DNA from: Phytophthora sp. 'mugwort'
Taxonomy: Eukaryota; Oomycota; Peronosporomycetes; Peronosporales; Peronosporaceae
DNA length: 64,000 nucleotides
Direction of reading: 5' to 3'
Assembly: GCA_033558025.1 (NCBI GenBank)
Contig: JAUCEF010000007.1
Location: 3,472,001 to 3,536,000 of the forward strand
The position numbers and the translations under genes were made by a program. Positions 32,159-42,967 of the stretch are shown here, one piece after another (the stretch's first letter is position 1; each line of letters opens with the position of its first letter). A model generated the notes under the pieces. It searched no databases and had not been told where the DNA came from. It was given only the letters and a program-made list of their open reading frames with translations.

Positions 32159-32640
32159 GCGGAGCAGATTGTCTGTACTACTAAGAAAACGCCCAGTCTG
32201 CCTCGTAAAAGGTAAAAAAAAAATCAAAAACGGACAAAAACATGCACATAATTTACAATAAAGACACATTATAGAAAACAAAAAGGGGGATCAACACTAC
32301 AACCTGAAGAACAAATGGTATGATATAGGCAGGTCACTTCTAAATGAGAGTGAGTGCTGCACCCAACTGAAAAGGTGGGGTGAATGTCACATAAAACGAC
32401 CGACGGAGGAGAGCGGTTGCGAGCGCGCGTAGCCACAGCAAACCCGCGCGGTATTTGCGGAGGCGGGCTCAGCGCCGAGCTTTCCAGCGAGTCGAGCACC
32501 AGGGATGCCGAATACGGCATTTTTATTAATGAAAATTGCATCAGTTAAATAAGTTATTGTACGGCACACGCACGAGCAAACGTAAATTATTTACACGGGC
32601 ATCACTCAAAAATCAATTATTGCTCTGTTAAAAAAGCATG

Positions 32641-34450
32641 CTAAAAAACCAGATCGCTAGGTAAGATCATATCACACCGTCGACAGTTCGGACGTCCCGG
32701 TACGTCTTGTTGACGCGAAGAAAGAGAATCATCTCTAGTGTGTACGGGGTGAGTCGATGACACTCGTGTCCAAACGTGATGCGAGCTAGGCTGAAAAACC
32801 TCTCGACCAGATGATGAGGTCGGTGGCACTGACGACAGAAGCTCGTAAGCTTGCACTTGTCTTACACGCTTTCTAGTCCGCTCGAGCTGAGCTACGAACG
32901 ACTCGTGGTCAGGACTGTCGAGGTCTTCAATTTCCTCAGACTCGAATGGCTCCAGCGCTGCTTTCTCCGCACTGGTCAAATCGTCCGCACTACCATTCAG
33001 CACCTTGACACAGCCGGCTTCGAAATCTGGGAGTGAATTACGTCTGCTCGAGCATCTGAATTATACGAATTATTACAGTAGCATTTAGAATAAGTTAGTA
33101 ATTAATACAACAAACAATTAGTTGCATCCCAGCTTACCAAGGTACTGGCGGAAGGATGGCTCAATGTCGATAAGACCGTCGAACCGGACCCGCACATTAA
33201 GCAGGGTAAATACCGTCCTTTTGTAGTGCCTTGCTTACGTTCTCGACGCGCGCAAGCTCCCCCATCAGAGCCTCTAAGTGCTTGACCGCCCTTGCGCTTG
33301 GAAGCAGCTCAGCAATGTCGTCGTCATTCACTGGGATAATTCAGCCAATCGAAAATACCGCTCAATCATTCGATAGGTGGAGCCCCATCGAGTTCTGCCG
33401 AATTATCGGCCGCAACGGCGTTTTAAATCTAAAATACAATACGTAAAATCGTAATTAGATTAAGTCAAAACCATCGAAGCAGAGGTCGATACTATACCGG
33501 AGTGCCGCCGCGTAGTTCAGGGTCTTCATTTTGCGCATTAAAGACTGGATTTTAGCCAAATCAAATCTTCGTGCTTTTCTAGATAAACCTGAACGGCAAG
33601 GCAAAGTTAAGGGCTCGCGCAGCCCACCAGCGAGACACCCATATTGGATGCCAACCGTCTGTTCACCGCGCAGTTATCGCCCACAAGAAAGAGGTAAGTG
33701 TCCAAAGGCTTACCGTAGTCACGCTATAGCATTGTAGTCAGGAATGTCTGGTGCGTGCGAGCGCCGTGATCGTCATCGATGTCGTTAATCAGTGGGGCCA
33801 TGGAGAGCAGTGGCTGCTTAATCGCTCCGGCCACTTCGTAACTGGCAAATACTGCTAGGAAGGGCTCGGAATCGTGCGTCCACCCATCAATGATGATACC
33901 AAACTGGTCAGGCATCTCCGCTTTGATCTTGGTCTCAACCGCCAGGGTGACGCCCTCCATGGCCCCACGTAGATTCTCTACAGAGACAGAGGAAAGGCAA
34001 GAATAGCTAAAAGGAAATTATTAGTCACGCTAAACTTGAAGCACATTATACAGCACAAATTACCGTTTCGTCACTTCATTTTCACAAAAACGGAGCGGAA
34101 GGTTGTTGCGTAGAATCCAGTCCAGCCATCCGTACATGTTGATGGCCCGCTGACGAATCCATGGCTGCAGGGTACCGCGCCCTGTGTCAGCCTCACGCAG
34201 CACATCGAGGCAGTTAGGATGCTGGCCCCGTACGTGCTGGACTAGGTTGCTGAAGCCGCTCCGAGGAGCCTAGCGACGCACTGTGCCGCATCGGCAGCGA
34301 TAGAGACCTTTTACCGTCTCGTCAAAGGCATCGACGACGGCCGAGAAGTAGAGTCCGGCGATCCTAGCGTTGGAGAAGGCCTGAGTGGCCATGCTGCAGA
34401 TTGGACAATGAGTGTGTTCTGAAGAGGTCATCAAACTCTGTGAACCAGTC
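32641..34450 (-). mobile_element. hAT-family transposase remnant
   Basis: From right to left on the minus strand there is a BED-type zinc finger region (YRCRCGTV, then FSNLVQHVRGQHPNC, near 34,310-34,200). Then comes an N-terminal helix block ending in CENEVTKR. The catalytic core follows with FGIIIDGWTHDSEPFLAVFA near 33,905-33,845 and the block FLVGDNCAVNRRLASNMGV near 33,690-33,640. Last is the C-terminal dimerisation segment VERFFSLARITFGHE..LTPYTLEMILFLRVNKTY (32,810-32,690). Stops and frameshifts interrupt it (one TAG inside the BED finger), so it is dead. I could not define TIRs or an 8-bp duplication. Confidence 0.8.
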
Positions 34451-34499
34451 ATTTTCTGGTCGATAGACCAACAGTAAATTATTGCGCTCGCGAGTTTTT

Positions 34500-35153
34500 T
34501 TCCAGTAAATAATTTACGGCCAGCCTTAACGATAGAAAATAAAAAAAGTTAGACAGATTATTATATTGTATTTCCAGTCAATTTATTTTTGGCATCCCTG
34601 CCGAGCACCATTGGGGGCCGGACGTAGAATCTTTTCCTCACAGGAGCGCAGCGACTGCCTTTTCCAAACAAAGCCCAAGATCGCGATGGCATCGGTCCCC
34701 GAAAGGGCTAGGGTTAACGGTGATGTGAAAAAATCAGTACAAAACCTAAGCTTAAGCTAAAAATGTGACTCGGCGAGTTGGGCGTAGCAACGCGTGCCCT
34801 TCTTAATAGGCGCTCAGCCTACTTCGCCTATTTAATCTATGGATGGGCGTTCTTGAGGCCTAGAAGTAGGTGCTTAGTTTAGGAATGTACCAAGTAACTC
34901 CCAAAATCAAAAGTAGGTACTCGATAAAAGTACGATTTTTAAGTTAGTGTGTTTTTTCCGCACTATCTTTTATTTCTCAGCTAAAGCGATCAACTCGAAG
35001 TACTGCTTGGCTTGCAGTTGGCCTCAGTAGTGTAGTTTCTCAGTGGCGCCCGCTGATCGCTCTTGACTTGCTTGAGAAAGCTGAAATCACTTCCACGGTG
35101 TGACTCCTGGTGTAGGTGACGCTAAACCAGCGAGAAAGCCTACCAGTTTATTA
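34500..35153. other. No gene recognised
   Basis: AT-rich DNA without a convincing frame. Confidence 0.4.
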
Positions 35154-35608
35154 GGGGGTGTCAGAATTGACAAAAGTCCCGGCCAAATCGCATGCGGTTT
35201 CGCCCCGAAATGGCTTGTGATTTTCGGGCAAATGCCATGTCATTTCGAAATCACCCACCTCTAGAGGGGGGCGATTCGCGAAATAGCACCTGCTACTTGC
35301 CGCCAATATCCCATACGGCAAACGGCAACCTTCAACCTTCGAGGAGAAGAAGCTTCTCTGATGCCTCCGTCGCTGCCAGGCTGCCACCATCGCTACCTGG
35401 CTGTGACCACGTTACCCGGAACGTGACCCAGACACCACCACTCACAGCTGAAGCTGCGCGCTTCCTCGTTAGGCTCGCTCTCTCAAACGGTCCGCAACCA
35501 GTACAAGTTCTGATACCCCCCTGGACGAAACTTCAAAATAAATGACATGTCATTTGCGTAAGAATCGCATACCATTTTAAAGCGGCTTTTCGCAATTCTG
35601 GCACCCCC
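35154..35608. mobile_element. MITE-like element
   Basis: 455 bp with terminal inverted repeats GGGGGTGTCAGAATTG (left) and CAATTCTGGCACCCCC (right), one mismatch in 16. Subterminal ATGCCATGTCATTT and ATGACATGTCATTT add inner symmetry. The flanks TTA (left) and TTT (right) are compatible with a 3-bp PIF/Harbinger target site that has changed by one base. No transposase is encoded. Confidence 0.55.
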
Positions 35609-35656
35609 TTTCAATTAATGGCCATAATCCACAGTGATCCACGCTTTCATGAAGTC

Positions 35657-35964
35657 AGTCTGGTCGGCAGTCCGGCATATTTAAACGCCTTATTGACGGT
35701 GCCGACTCGGCTGTCGCTGGCGTATCGTTGTACCAGCGTTTGCTACTGTTTCCAGATATCGTAGATCACGCCGGAATCGTTAAAATGTGCCTTTACTCTG
35801 TTCTCATGCATACTGAGCAGCTTCTTGAAGTCTCTAACCCCACATCCTACCACAATGTCTTTTGGCATCTCTATGGTTTCCGCTTGAACTTCGAACTGAT
35901 GCGCTGTATGACCGCAATAGACTCTATGATAGCATCCGCCAGACCATGCATACTGAAGGCACAT
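35657..35964 (-). pseudogene. Unrecognised coding remnant with one in-frame stop
   Basis: About 100 minus-strand codons read as protein through a single TAG: DIVVGCGVRDFKKLLSMHEN, then NDSGVIYDIWKQ-stop-QTLVQRYASDSRVG and NKAFKYAGLPTRLTS. A similar-looking minus frame lies at about 36,440-36,190 (RCLAQHRAGPFKKLGSTYGA). I do not know either family. Confidence 0.3.
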
Positions 35965-37121
35965 GGCCTTTTTCGTAGCACACCGCCTATTTAAGAGGCC
36001 TGGATATAGGAGATCTCAGATACGGTACAGTAGTACAAATGAGAATTATGGATCTGCTTGAAACACGTCGAGTCGACACAGTGGACATTCTGCGGCACCA
36101 CGAGGACATTCAACTGTTGCGTGAGGCTGCATAGTCCTGAACGAGTTGAGGCCCGTTGTCAATCGGAGCCGCATCGAGCTTTTATGTAGAGCTCAGGATA
36201 CGTCCCTCCCTTCGACTTCATCAGATGCCCGCACCAAGGACTGACGTCCTCTACTCTACCGGGTAGATGTAGTCGCGAACGGATCCGTCAGCTGCAGCTG
36301 TTACACAGAGTTGACAATAAGCTCCATACGTTGATCCGAGCTTTTTGAATGGCCCAGCACGATGCTGCGCTAGGCACCGCTGCGATTATGTCACGGGAGA
36401 CATGCTAGGGCCTCGCCAACTGGAGCTCCGACTGAATTGATCAAATGCTGGTCATCCACGGTTTGCTTCTCCATCGAAATCCTAGTTCCTAAACTTTAGC
36501 TATTGTACCTCTCGTGTCATAGCCGCAATATTAACTCGTATTAAATCCAGACTAATCTGGCTTCCACGCAAATATACTTCTGGAATTTCCAGGCTAGAAG
36601 TACTAGTATTGGGGGAAGGCATATTGCCCCACTATTCCACTATCGCTTGCGACTCCAGCCAACTGTTGGTGGGATTGGTGTGAGTCAGGCCACCAATTCA
36701 AGCCGCCTCTTTCCAGCATCCTATCCGCCACAACAAGACCATAGACGTACTTGATTTGATCGCTCCGGCCACCTCGACGCGTGATATTTTCAATTCCCCC
36801 TGGTCATCGTCTTCCGTTTCCCATCGCTCGTTTCGTCGGTATAAATACCTTTTCGTGCCAAGTCTTTTTGCCCCCTTCCTGGTCATCCTAGTCATTAGTC
36901 CACGAACGTTGGGAGAGAAGAGAGTGTCTGCAGGTGGCGCTGTCACGAGTCACACCAGTCATCAAGTGCCCCCAACCCGGTTGCGGCTGGCGTGCAGCTT
37001 CTGAATTCGACGCCCTCTGCTTCCGCCATCTGGCAGCGCAGCCATTTTAGTCCACCACGCTCGCTCTCTTGTCTTATCCCCCCCCACCGCCACCCGCTGG
37101 CACTATTAGAAATCTCGTCCG

Positions 37122-39371
37122 ATGCCCAAGATGCCGTCGCCAGGTTCTCTCCAAGCACTGGCCGGGCCACTCGAGGTCAAGTTTAAGGCTGGGGCCTTCT
37201 CCACCTGGTCCGATAGTTTCGTACGGCTCGAGGGCCGCTGGATGTGCATCTACAAGCGGGAGCGCGACTCGGTGCGTCAGGGCGCCGTCGAGCTCGGCCT
37301 GGGCGTCACCGTCACAGATCTTTCCAATCCCGAGGCTTCCACCAAATTCCCGAGACGGTTCGATCTGGCATGCAATGGAGGGCTCTTGCCCAAGACGGAG
37401 CTAAATTTCCGCACTAAATCCCGAAAAGACAGAGACTTGTGGGTACAAGCCATCTCTATCAACCTGCAGTGTCTGACCAGCCCTAGAGGCCTCGATTCCC
37501 GGTTCGGCGTCCGCGAGCTGGCCCCAGTTACCAACAAGATGCGGCACGACTTGATGCTACACCCCATCCGCATCCGTTCCGACTTGATCGTCAAGTGCGC
37601 CACCGGGGAATCCATCGTGACGTTCCTCGTAAACCAAGGACTTGTACCGGATCGAGTCACGGGCGCTGCGTTCTGCCGCCAATTAGTGTCGATGAACTTG
37701 CTGCATCATGTCGTATGGGACCGCGACTTCACCGACTCGCCCGAACCGTTCGTGATCGTCGCGCTTGACAATGATGTGGACAATCTTGTCGACACAGAGG
37801 ACGATTATTACGTTGTCCACTTTTTGAAATATATGGACTCCCGAAAGTTCTGGAAGTACATTGCAAGTCCCGATGCAGTTGACGCAAGCTCTCTCACTAC
37901 AATCAGCAATTTGTCGAGTGGTAGTCGACGTGCGGTCTCTAGCTCGACGTTCCTGGATCGATCAACGAGTTCGTCGGATAGTGGACGAGGTGTCGGTCCC
38001 ATTCCTGGCTCGGATGATGAAGCAACTCGCTTCTCGACGCTTAGTACGAGTAACAGTATTCCTCAAATGTCAGACAACGCAACGGAGAAGAAGGCGCGGA
38101 AGTGTGCGGTATGCACCAAGTCTTTCAACCCGCTGCGTAGACGTCATCACTGTCGTCAATGCCGTGCGGTGATCTGCAGCAACTGCAGCGTGATCCGGAG
38201 ACAGATGAACAGCAACGGTGAAGCAGTAGAGAGCTCTGCGTCTTCTTCGCGTGTGTGTATTAGTTGCAAGCTCAGCTCCAATGCCAGTTTCGTGGGTGAA
38301 GCTGACGACGTCGTCGATAGTCACTCGGAGCTCCAAACCTCACAGAGTGCGAGTGACGTGCTGACTTCCACGTCGTCGACCAGCGACGGAATGGGAAACA
38401 GCTTCCTTCGCAGATCGAACGGCCTTGCTGCGTCCAGCCAAGAAACCTCAGGCCCCTTCTGTCAGCACTGTCAGAACGAGAACTGTAGTCCGATTACAGA
38501 GCTCCTGCAGATCTCCTACCCCGTGGACTCGCCCATTGATGTTGGCTTCGTGACGGCCAAGCGGTTGGAAAACGAGACTGAACGGCTCAAATCCGTCGAG
38601 CGTCTGCTGGTCACCATGGCAGCCACGCCCAGTTCTACACGTGTGCTGCGTCAGTTCTGCAACATGGCAGCCATTGCCTCGCAGTGCCCCGTCGCCGTCG
38701 TTGGGCTTCTCGACCGTGACACGTACGTGCTGGGGTCTCAGTACGGCGTCAGTCTCGGTGCTGCAGTACCCCGAAAACAGTCATTGGCAGCTCACACTTG
38801 TCGTAGTGGCACTTCGCTCGTCTGTTCCGACTTGACTCAAGACGTACGCTTCAAGGGAAATACTTGGCGACAGGAGGATCTCAAAAATGCAGCATTCTAC
38901 GCCGGCATCCCGTTGGTTCTATCCAATGGACACACAGTTGGTACGCTTGAAGTTTTTGACGCTCAGCCACGTTACGAGTGCGGTGAAGTGCTTGGTCAGC
39001 TTCAAACTGTGGTCCGTGGACTGCTTAACCTGTTTGAAGAGATCATGATAGCGTCTACAGATGTACAGCAAGAGCAAGAAGACGAACAGGAACAAGTAGC
39101 AACTGAAACGCAGGCGGATGAAGAAGAAGTTACGACAGCAGCTACAACACAAGAGAAGGCAGAGTCACCCGCGGTGAACCCCATGGAGGCTCAACTTCTC
39201 CAACTGCTGTCGCAGACGACTACTACGCAGGAGCAGCTTCGCACTCAACAAAGTCAAATGGTGAGCGCCATCAGCAGCCATTCCAAGCAGATTAACAACT
39301 TGGCCAAGCAGCTCGAGCGGATAGAAGCCACACTGGCAGCAAAGCTGGACGGCGAACGCCAAGTAGAGTAG
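37122..39371 (+). CDS. PH-like/FYVE/GAF/coiled-coil protein
   Basis: 749 residues from ATG. Residues about 15-115 resemble a PH domain (VKFKAGAFSTWSDSFVRLEG ... DLWVQAISI). About 135-250 is a predicted globular region that may be DEP-like (GESIVTFLVNQGLV, AAFCRQLVSMNLLHHV); this is uncertain. A FYVE zinc finger lies at about 323-385: CAVCTKSF, then RRRHHCRQCRAVIC, then CISC, with the R(R/K)HHCR phosphoinositide-binding core and eight ligands, though the N-terminal WxxD is absent. A GAF domain at about 490-650 contains NMAAIASQCPVAVVGLLD and VCSDLTQDVRF. The C-terminal 100 residues are an acidic linker and a coiled coil. FYVE domains bind PI3P on endosomes. It is paired tail to tail with a close paralogue. 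Confidence 0.88.
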   Translation: MPKMPSPGSLQALAGPLEVKFKAGAFSTWSDSFVRLEGRWMCIYKRERDSVRQGAVELGLGVTVTDLSNPEASTKFPRRFDLACNGGLLPKTELNFRTKSRKDRDLWVQAISINLQCLTSPRGLDSRFGVRELAPVTNKMRHDLMLHPIRIRSDLIVKCATGESIVTFLVNQGLVPDRVTGAAFCRQLVSMNLLHHVVWDRDFTDSPEPFVIVALDNDVDNLVDTEDDYYVVHFLKYMDSRKFWKYIASPDAVDASSLTTISNLSSGSRRAVSSSTFLDRSTSSSDSGRGVGPIPGSDDEATRFSTLSTSNSIPQMSDNATEKKARKCAVCTKSFNPLRRRHHCRQCRAVICSNCSVIRRQMNSNGEAVESSASSSRVCISCKLSSNASFVGEADDVVDSHSELQTSQSASDVLTSTSSTSDGMGNSFLRRSNGLAASSQETSGPFCQHCQNENCSPITELLQISYPVDSPIDVGFVTAKRLENETERLKSVERLLVTMAATPSSTRVLRQFCNMAAIASQCPVAVVGLLDRDTYVLGSQYGVSLGAAVPRKQSLAAHTCRSGTSLVCSDLTQDVRFKGNTWRQEDLKNAAFYAGIPLVLSNGHTVGTLEVFDAQPRYECGEVLGQLQTVVRGLLNLFEEIMIASTDVQQEQEDEQEQVATETQADEEEVTTAATTQEKAESPAVNPMEAQLLQLLSQTTTTQEQLRTQQSQMVSAISSHSKQINNLAKQLERIEATLAAKLDGERQVE

Positions 39372-39647
39372 CTGACACCTAATCTAATTATCACAAGCAG
39401 CGGAAGAAGCAAGCTTTTCAAAGACACAAAACATAGAGAAATCATATAATAATGCATAAGGGTTGGCAACACTATCGTTCATTATCACCAGCTCCTGTTT
39501 TCAACGCTGGTTCTTTCGCATACATGGGAGTAAAACGCATGATACACGTCACGTGAACCACACATGGGTCCCTACACAACAGCACGTAGCTAAGCACCGT
39601 ACCCTTGGATTAATTCACTATCTGGACAACAGGATGGGCTGAGCCCT
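39372..39647. other. 276-bp spacer between convergent genes
   Basis: Holds the 3' ends of both transcripts. No further gene is seen. Confidence 0.5.
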
Positions 39648-41768
39648 CTACGCACTTGCTGCGTCAGCATCTTCCTTAGAAGGCAAGTCTTCGCCGTCAT
39701 CTGCTCCGAGTTTGGCAGCGAGAGTCGATTCCATGCGCTCGAGCTGTTTGGCCAAGTCGTTGATCTGCTTCGAGTGGCTACTGATAGCGCTCACCATCTG
39801 TCCCTGCTGGTTGCGTAATTGTTCCTGTGTGCTAGTTGTTTGAGACAGCAGCTGCATGAGCCGCACCTCCATTTCTTCCTGAGTAGGTTCAGCGCCTGCT
39901 ACAGGTGCTTCTGCCGGAGCCGGCGATGGCGCCGGGGCAGGGGGAGCCACAGGCACAGGGGCCTTGGCCTCTTCCTTAGGCTTAGGAGGCTGAGGCGCCG
40001 GGCCTGCTGGCTTGTGGCTAGGCACGGCAGGTGACCGTGACGACGGCCTGGGAGACTTCTTTGGAGGCGGGATGGCTGGGGCAAGTGGGGCACTTGGGGC
40101 CGGAGCGCGCGGGGTGCGCTGCTTGCCTTCTCCATTCTCGCTCTTAGGCGTCCGCCGTCCTGATGAAGACGACGATTTGTGCGGTGTGTCTTCCTCTCCT
40201 GAAATATCGTTCTTAGCGAGGATATCCTCAAACTTGCGTAGTAGGCCACGCACTACCGTCTGCAACTGCGAAATGACGTCCATGCAGGCAAACCGTGGGG
40301 TCACATCGAAGACTTCAATGGCCCCGATCGTGTGGCCATTCGAAAGGGTAAGAGGAATTCCAGCGTAAAACTGCGACTGCAGCACATCCCTCCGCCACGG
40401 ATTAGCAGCAAAACGTACATCGCGAGTCAAGTCACTGCAGACCAATGGCGAGCCGTTTCTGCAGGCATGTGCAGCCAGACTCTTCTGTCGATCAATCTTG
40501 TCCAGCGAGCCAAGACCCGTCTCAGCACACGGCACATATACGTGCTTGTCCAATAGACCTACCAATGCCATCGGACTCGAAGTGGCAATAGCAGCCATGT
40601 TACAGAGCTGCATGATAGTCTGCGAAGCCGAGGTACCTGCCTTCAGAGCACCGCGAATGGTCCGAACTGAGCGAAGACGCTCCTTCTCGTTGTCAAGGTG
40701 CTTGGCAGCAATGTACTGGTTCTTGGCAGCCGGATCAGCTAGCTCCAGGAAGAACGGGTAAGGCACTTCAAAGTACTCGTGAAGCGGGGCACATGCCTCG
40801 TTCATGCACCAAGGGCAGTCCTCTGTGACCGTCGGAGGTCCAGTAAACGATCCGTGACGTCCCCGTGCACCAGTCGGCTCCATGTTTCCATTGCCACTTG
40901 TTGTACTGGATTTGCGTCGCACGGGAAGGTTCGATGTACTTGCCGCGCGTTTGTCCATGGGGGCCTGACAATCCATCATCGAGTTGCCTGTTCCCACCGA
41001 CAGGTCGTCCTTGGACGCGTTGGATCCGTTGCCCGTTCCGGAGGAGTAACTCGCAAAACTCAGTCGGTCGGTCGTGAAATCTACATCACTGCCACTAGGC
41101 TGTGAGTCCGTTGTTGCGGTCGCATTGGTTCCTCCGTTGGTGGAGAAAATACGGTCGTAAAAGTCGTCCTGGGAGGCAATGGAGCTGAGCTTGCAGCTCA
41201 CGCACATGCGCACGGTGATGGCACCTTCAAAGGTGCTCTCAACCTTCCTGGAGATGCTGCACGAGCTGCAGACAACGGCTGTGCACGTGCGGCAGTAATG
41301 TCGTCGTCGCAACGGGTTAAAGCTCTTGCCGCATACGGAGCACTTCTTGCTGGCCTTGGACTCGGCCGCGGCATTAGCGTTATGCATGTGGCCTGCGGCC
41401 TGGTGAGTGTGGCCGGCCGACACGATGGTGGTAGTATTCGTGCCCGTGATGGAGCTGGTGGTGGTAAAGGTCATTGGTTTACGGTCGCCGCGACTGCTGT
41501 GGTCGGCGGAGCGGGTTCGGTGCGACGGCAGGTGGCTGTGGTTGAGCGACTCCATGTCTGCCACTGTGGGCGTCTGCACAGGGAGGCCCTGTGCGGCCGT
41601 TGATTGGGTCACGAACGAGTCGGCGCTGGAGCTGGCGGTGCTGCGTGTGGACGAGAGCGACGCGTCGACGCCGGTGTCCTTGTCGTCGCCGAGGGGGGCG
41701 GCGGCTTTTCCGCTGAGGAACTTGGAGCTGCTGTTGGCGATATTAAAGTCGAAGAGATTGCGACCCAT
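39648..41768 (-). CDS. FYVE/GAF/coiled-coil protein, paralogue of the neighbour
   Basis: 706 residues from ATG. A Ser/Thr/His-rich N-terminal region (about 1-135) replaces the PH-like part of the neighbour. The FYVE finger follows at about 140-195 (CSVCGKSFNPLRRRHYCRTC, then CVSC), then a GAF domain at about 370-530 (NMAAIATSSPMALVGLLDKH; VCSDLTRDVRFAANPWRR). A Pro/Ala/Ser-rich linker precedes a C-terminal coiled coil almost identical to that of the neighbour (QLLSQTTSTQEQLRNQQGQM, SAISSHSKQIN). The order and the shared C-terminus show an inverted gene duplication followed by divergence of the N-terminal halves. A short copy of part of this gene lies at 46,609-46,758. Confidence 0.88.
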   Translation of the reverse strand: MGRNLFDFNIANSSSKFLSGKAAAPLGDDKDTGVDASLSSTRSTASSSADSFVTQSTAAQGLPVQTPTVADMESLNHSHLPSHRTRSADHSSRGDRKPMTFTTTSSITGTNTTTIVSAGHTHQAAGHMHNANAAAESKASKKCSVCGKSFNPLRRRHYCRTCTAVVCSSCSISRKVESTFEGAITVRMCVSCKLSSIASQDDFYDRIFSTNGGTNATATTDSQPSGSDVDFTTDRLSFASYSSGTGNGSNASKDDLSVGTGNSMMDCQAPMDKRAASTSNLPVRRKSSTTSGNGNMEPTGARGRHGSFTGPPTVTEDCPWCMNEACAPLHEYFEVPYPFFLELADPAAKNQYIAAKHLDNEKERLRSVRTIRGALKAGTSASQTIMQLCNMAAIATSSPMALVGLLDKHVYVPCAETGLGSLDKIDRQKSLAAHACRNGSPLVCSDLTRDVRFAANPWRRDVLQSQFYAGIPLTLSNGHTIGAIEVFDVTPRFACMDVISQLQTVVRGLLRKFEDILAKNDISGEEDTPHKSSSSSGRRTPKSENGEGKQRTPRAPAPSAPLAPAIPPPKKSPRPSSRSPAVPSHKPAGPAPQPPKPKEEAKAPVPVAPPAPAPSPAPAEAPVAGAEPTQEEMEVRLMQLLSQTTSTQEQLRNQQGQMVSAISSHSKQINDLAKQLERMESTLAAKLGADDGEDLPSKEDADAASA

Positions 41769-42967
41769 GGAGCAGGCAAGAGGCTCTCAGGGCAGGCGAG
41801 CGGCGTCAGGGGGCGGCTCGCTACGGGGCGGAAACGGCGACTGAGTGGGGGCGCGAGAGTGCCCCGAGTGCTCTTCGTCTGGCCGCAATGCTTGACTGTG
41901 GAGTCCACCGTGGACGGGAAGGGGGGGAGGGAGAAGAGAGAGGGGGACGAGCGATTATGTGCCAATGAAAGCACACCATCCAATTTTGCACCAATCGCAA
42001 AGATACCGTACCGGCTGTGCGAAGGTAGTCAGACCGTCGTCGGTCGTCGTATGCAAAGGGATAAGGTGCCCAAACTCTGGTCGCCAAACTCTGGTCGCGT
42101 GTTGGTTTTCAGCTGCCTTGCCGAGGTGCGAGAAGAAGCAGGAGGAATAACAAGCAGCACCTTTTGGATATTGCGAGTGAGGATGCATCGTGCAAATTAT
42201 ATGCTCAATGAAGAAACGCCTATGGTGTACAGTATGTCGTGTCACGCGGTTACACCGCGGAGATATGTCATTGCGAGGTCACGACGGGCGTTTTGGTGAG
42301 ACTTCACACCGAGGAGTCCTCGAAAGACGGTGCCTCTGCGAAGAAAAGAAGCCGGAACGCCAAATCCTGCCGTTGTTCCGCTCTCGAGTTAGCGACTGCA
42401 CCACGCCTTGCCGAGAAGGGGCGACGAGCTGTGCAGCTTCCCGGCCAGAGAACGGCGCACGTCCCGTTCGAGGCACCGCGCAGTCGGATCCGAGCTCAGC
42501 TTGCGCTCAATTGCGGTGCCAGCCAGTTTGGCTCCCAATGTCAACGCGTTGCGCTCCCAGAGTCGGCGACTCATAGTCGTCGGACGAACTCATCCGCGCC
42601 AGCCTCGCTCCTGGTCCGGCCTCACTTGTCCGACCTTAGGCACTGCCTAAGTCTCCACTGCATTGCTCTGCGCGGGTACAGAGCTTGCGCTAGGATTTGG
42701 GGCGACGCCTGCGCCAACAGTTTGCTCTCGGTAGCAGCGCAGCGCACCACGCGGGGCAGCGGGACATTCAGCTCGATACCCAACGGCGTGTCACTTGACA
42801 TGCTTCCATCGAACTTAAGGTGTACTTAGGGTGATGGGCCAACTTCAACATACGGTACCAATCAGAGAGCATTTTTAGCTCATCGACCGTCTTATCGCCC
42901 CCCCCCCCCCCCCCTTCGGCTGGTTTCATAGTGAATGAGCCCTTACTTCTGCGCTTAGCCTTCAAGG
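41769..42967. other. 1.2-kb divergent promoter region
   Basis: It separates the start of the FYVE/GAF gene (minus) from the next gene (plus). Long plus frames here (to 231 codons) have biased, repetitive composition and no recognisable domain, so I do not call them genes. A 17-C run lies at 42,898-42,914, only 54 bp before the next ATG. On the minus strand a short frame near 42,780-42,900 reads TVDELKMLSDWYRMLKLAHHP and could be a remnant. Confidence 0.4.

Noticed and set aside
41604..42829. Plus-strand frames of up to 231 codons in the divergent promoter region
   Set aside because: They start inside the antisense of the FYVE/GAF gene or are low-complexity Arg/Ser/Gly-rich, with no domain and overlapping alternatives.
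20277..42914. Homopolymer C or G runs at 20,277-20,288, 29,296-29,307, 31,712-31,728 and 42,898-42,914 as functional elements
   Set aside because: Except for the run beside the LTR, nothing ties them to function, and lengths of such runs are often unreliable in assemblies.
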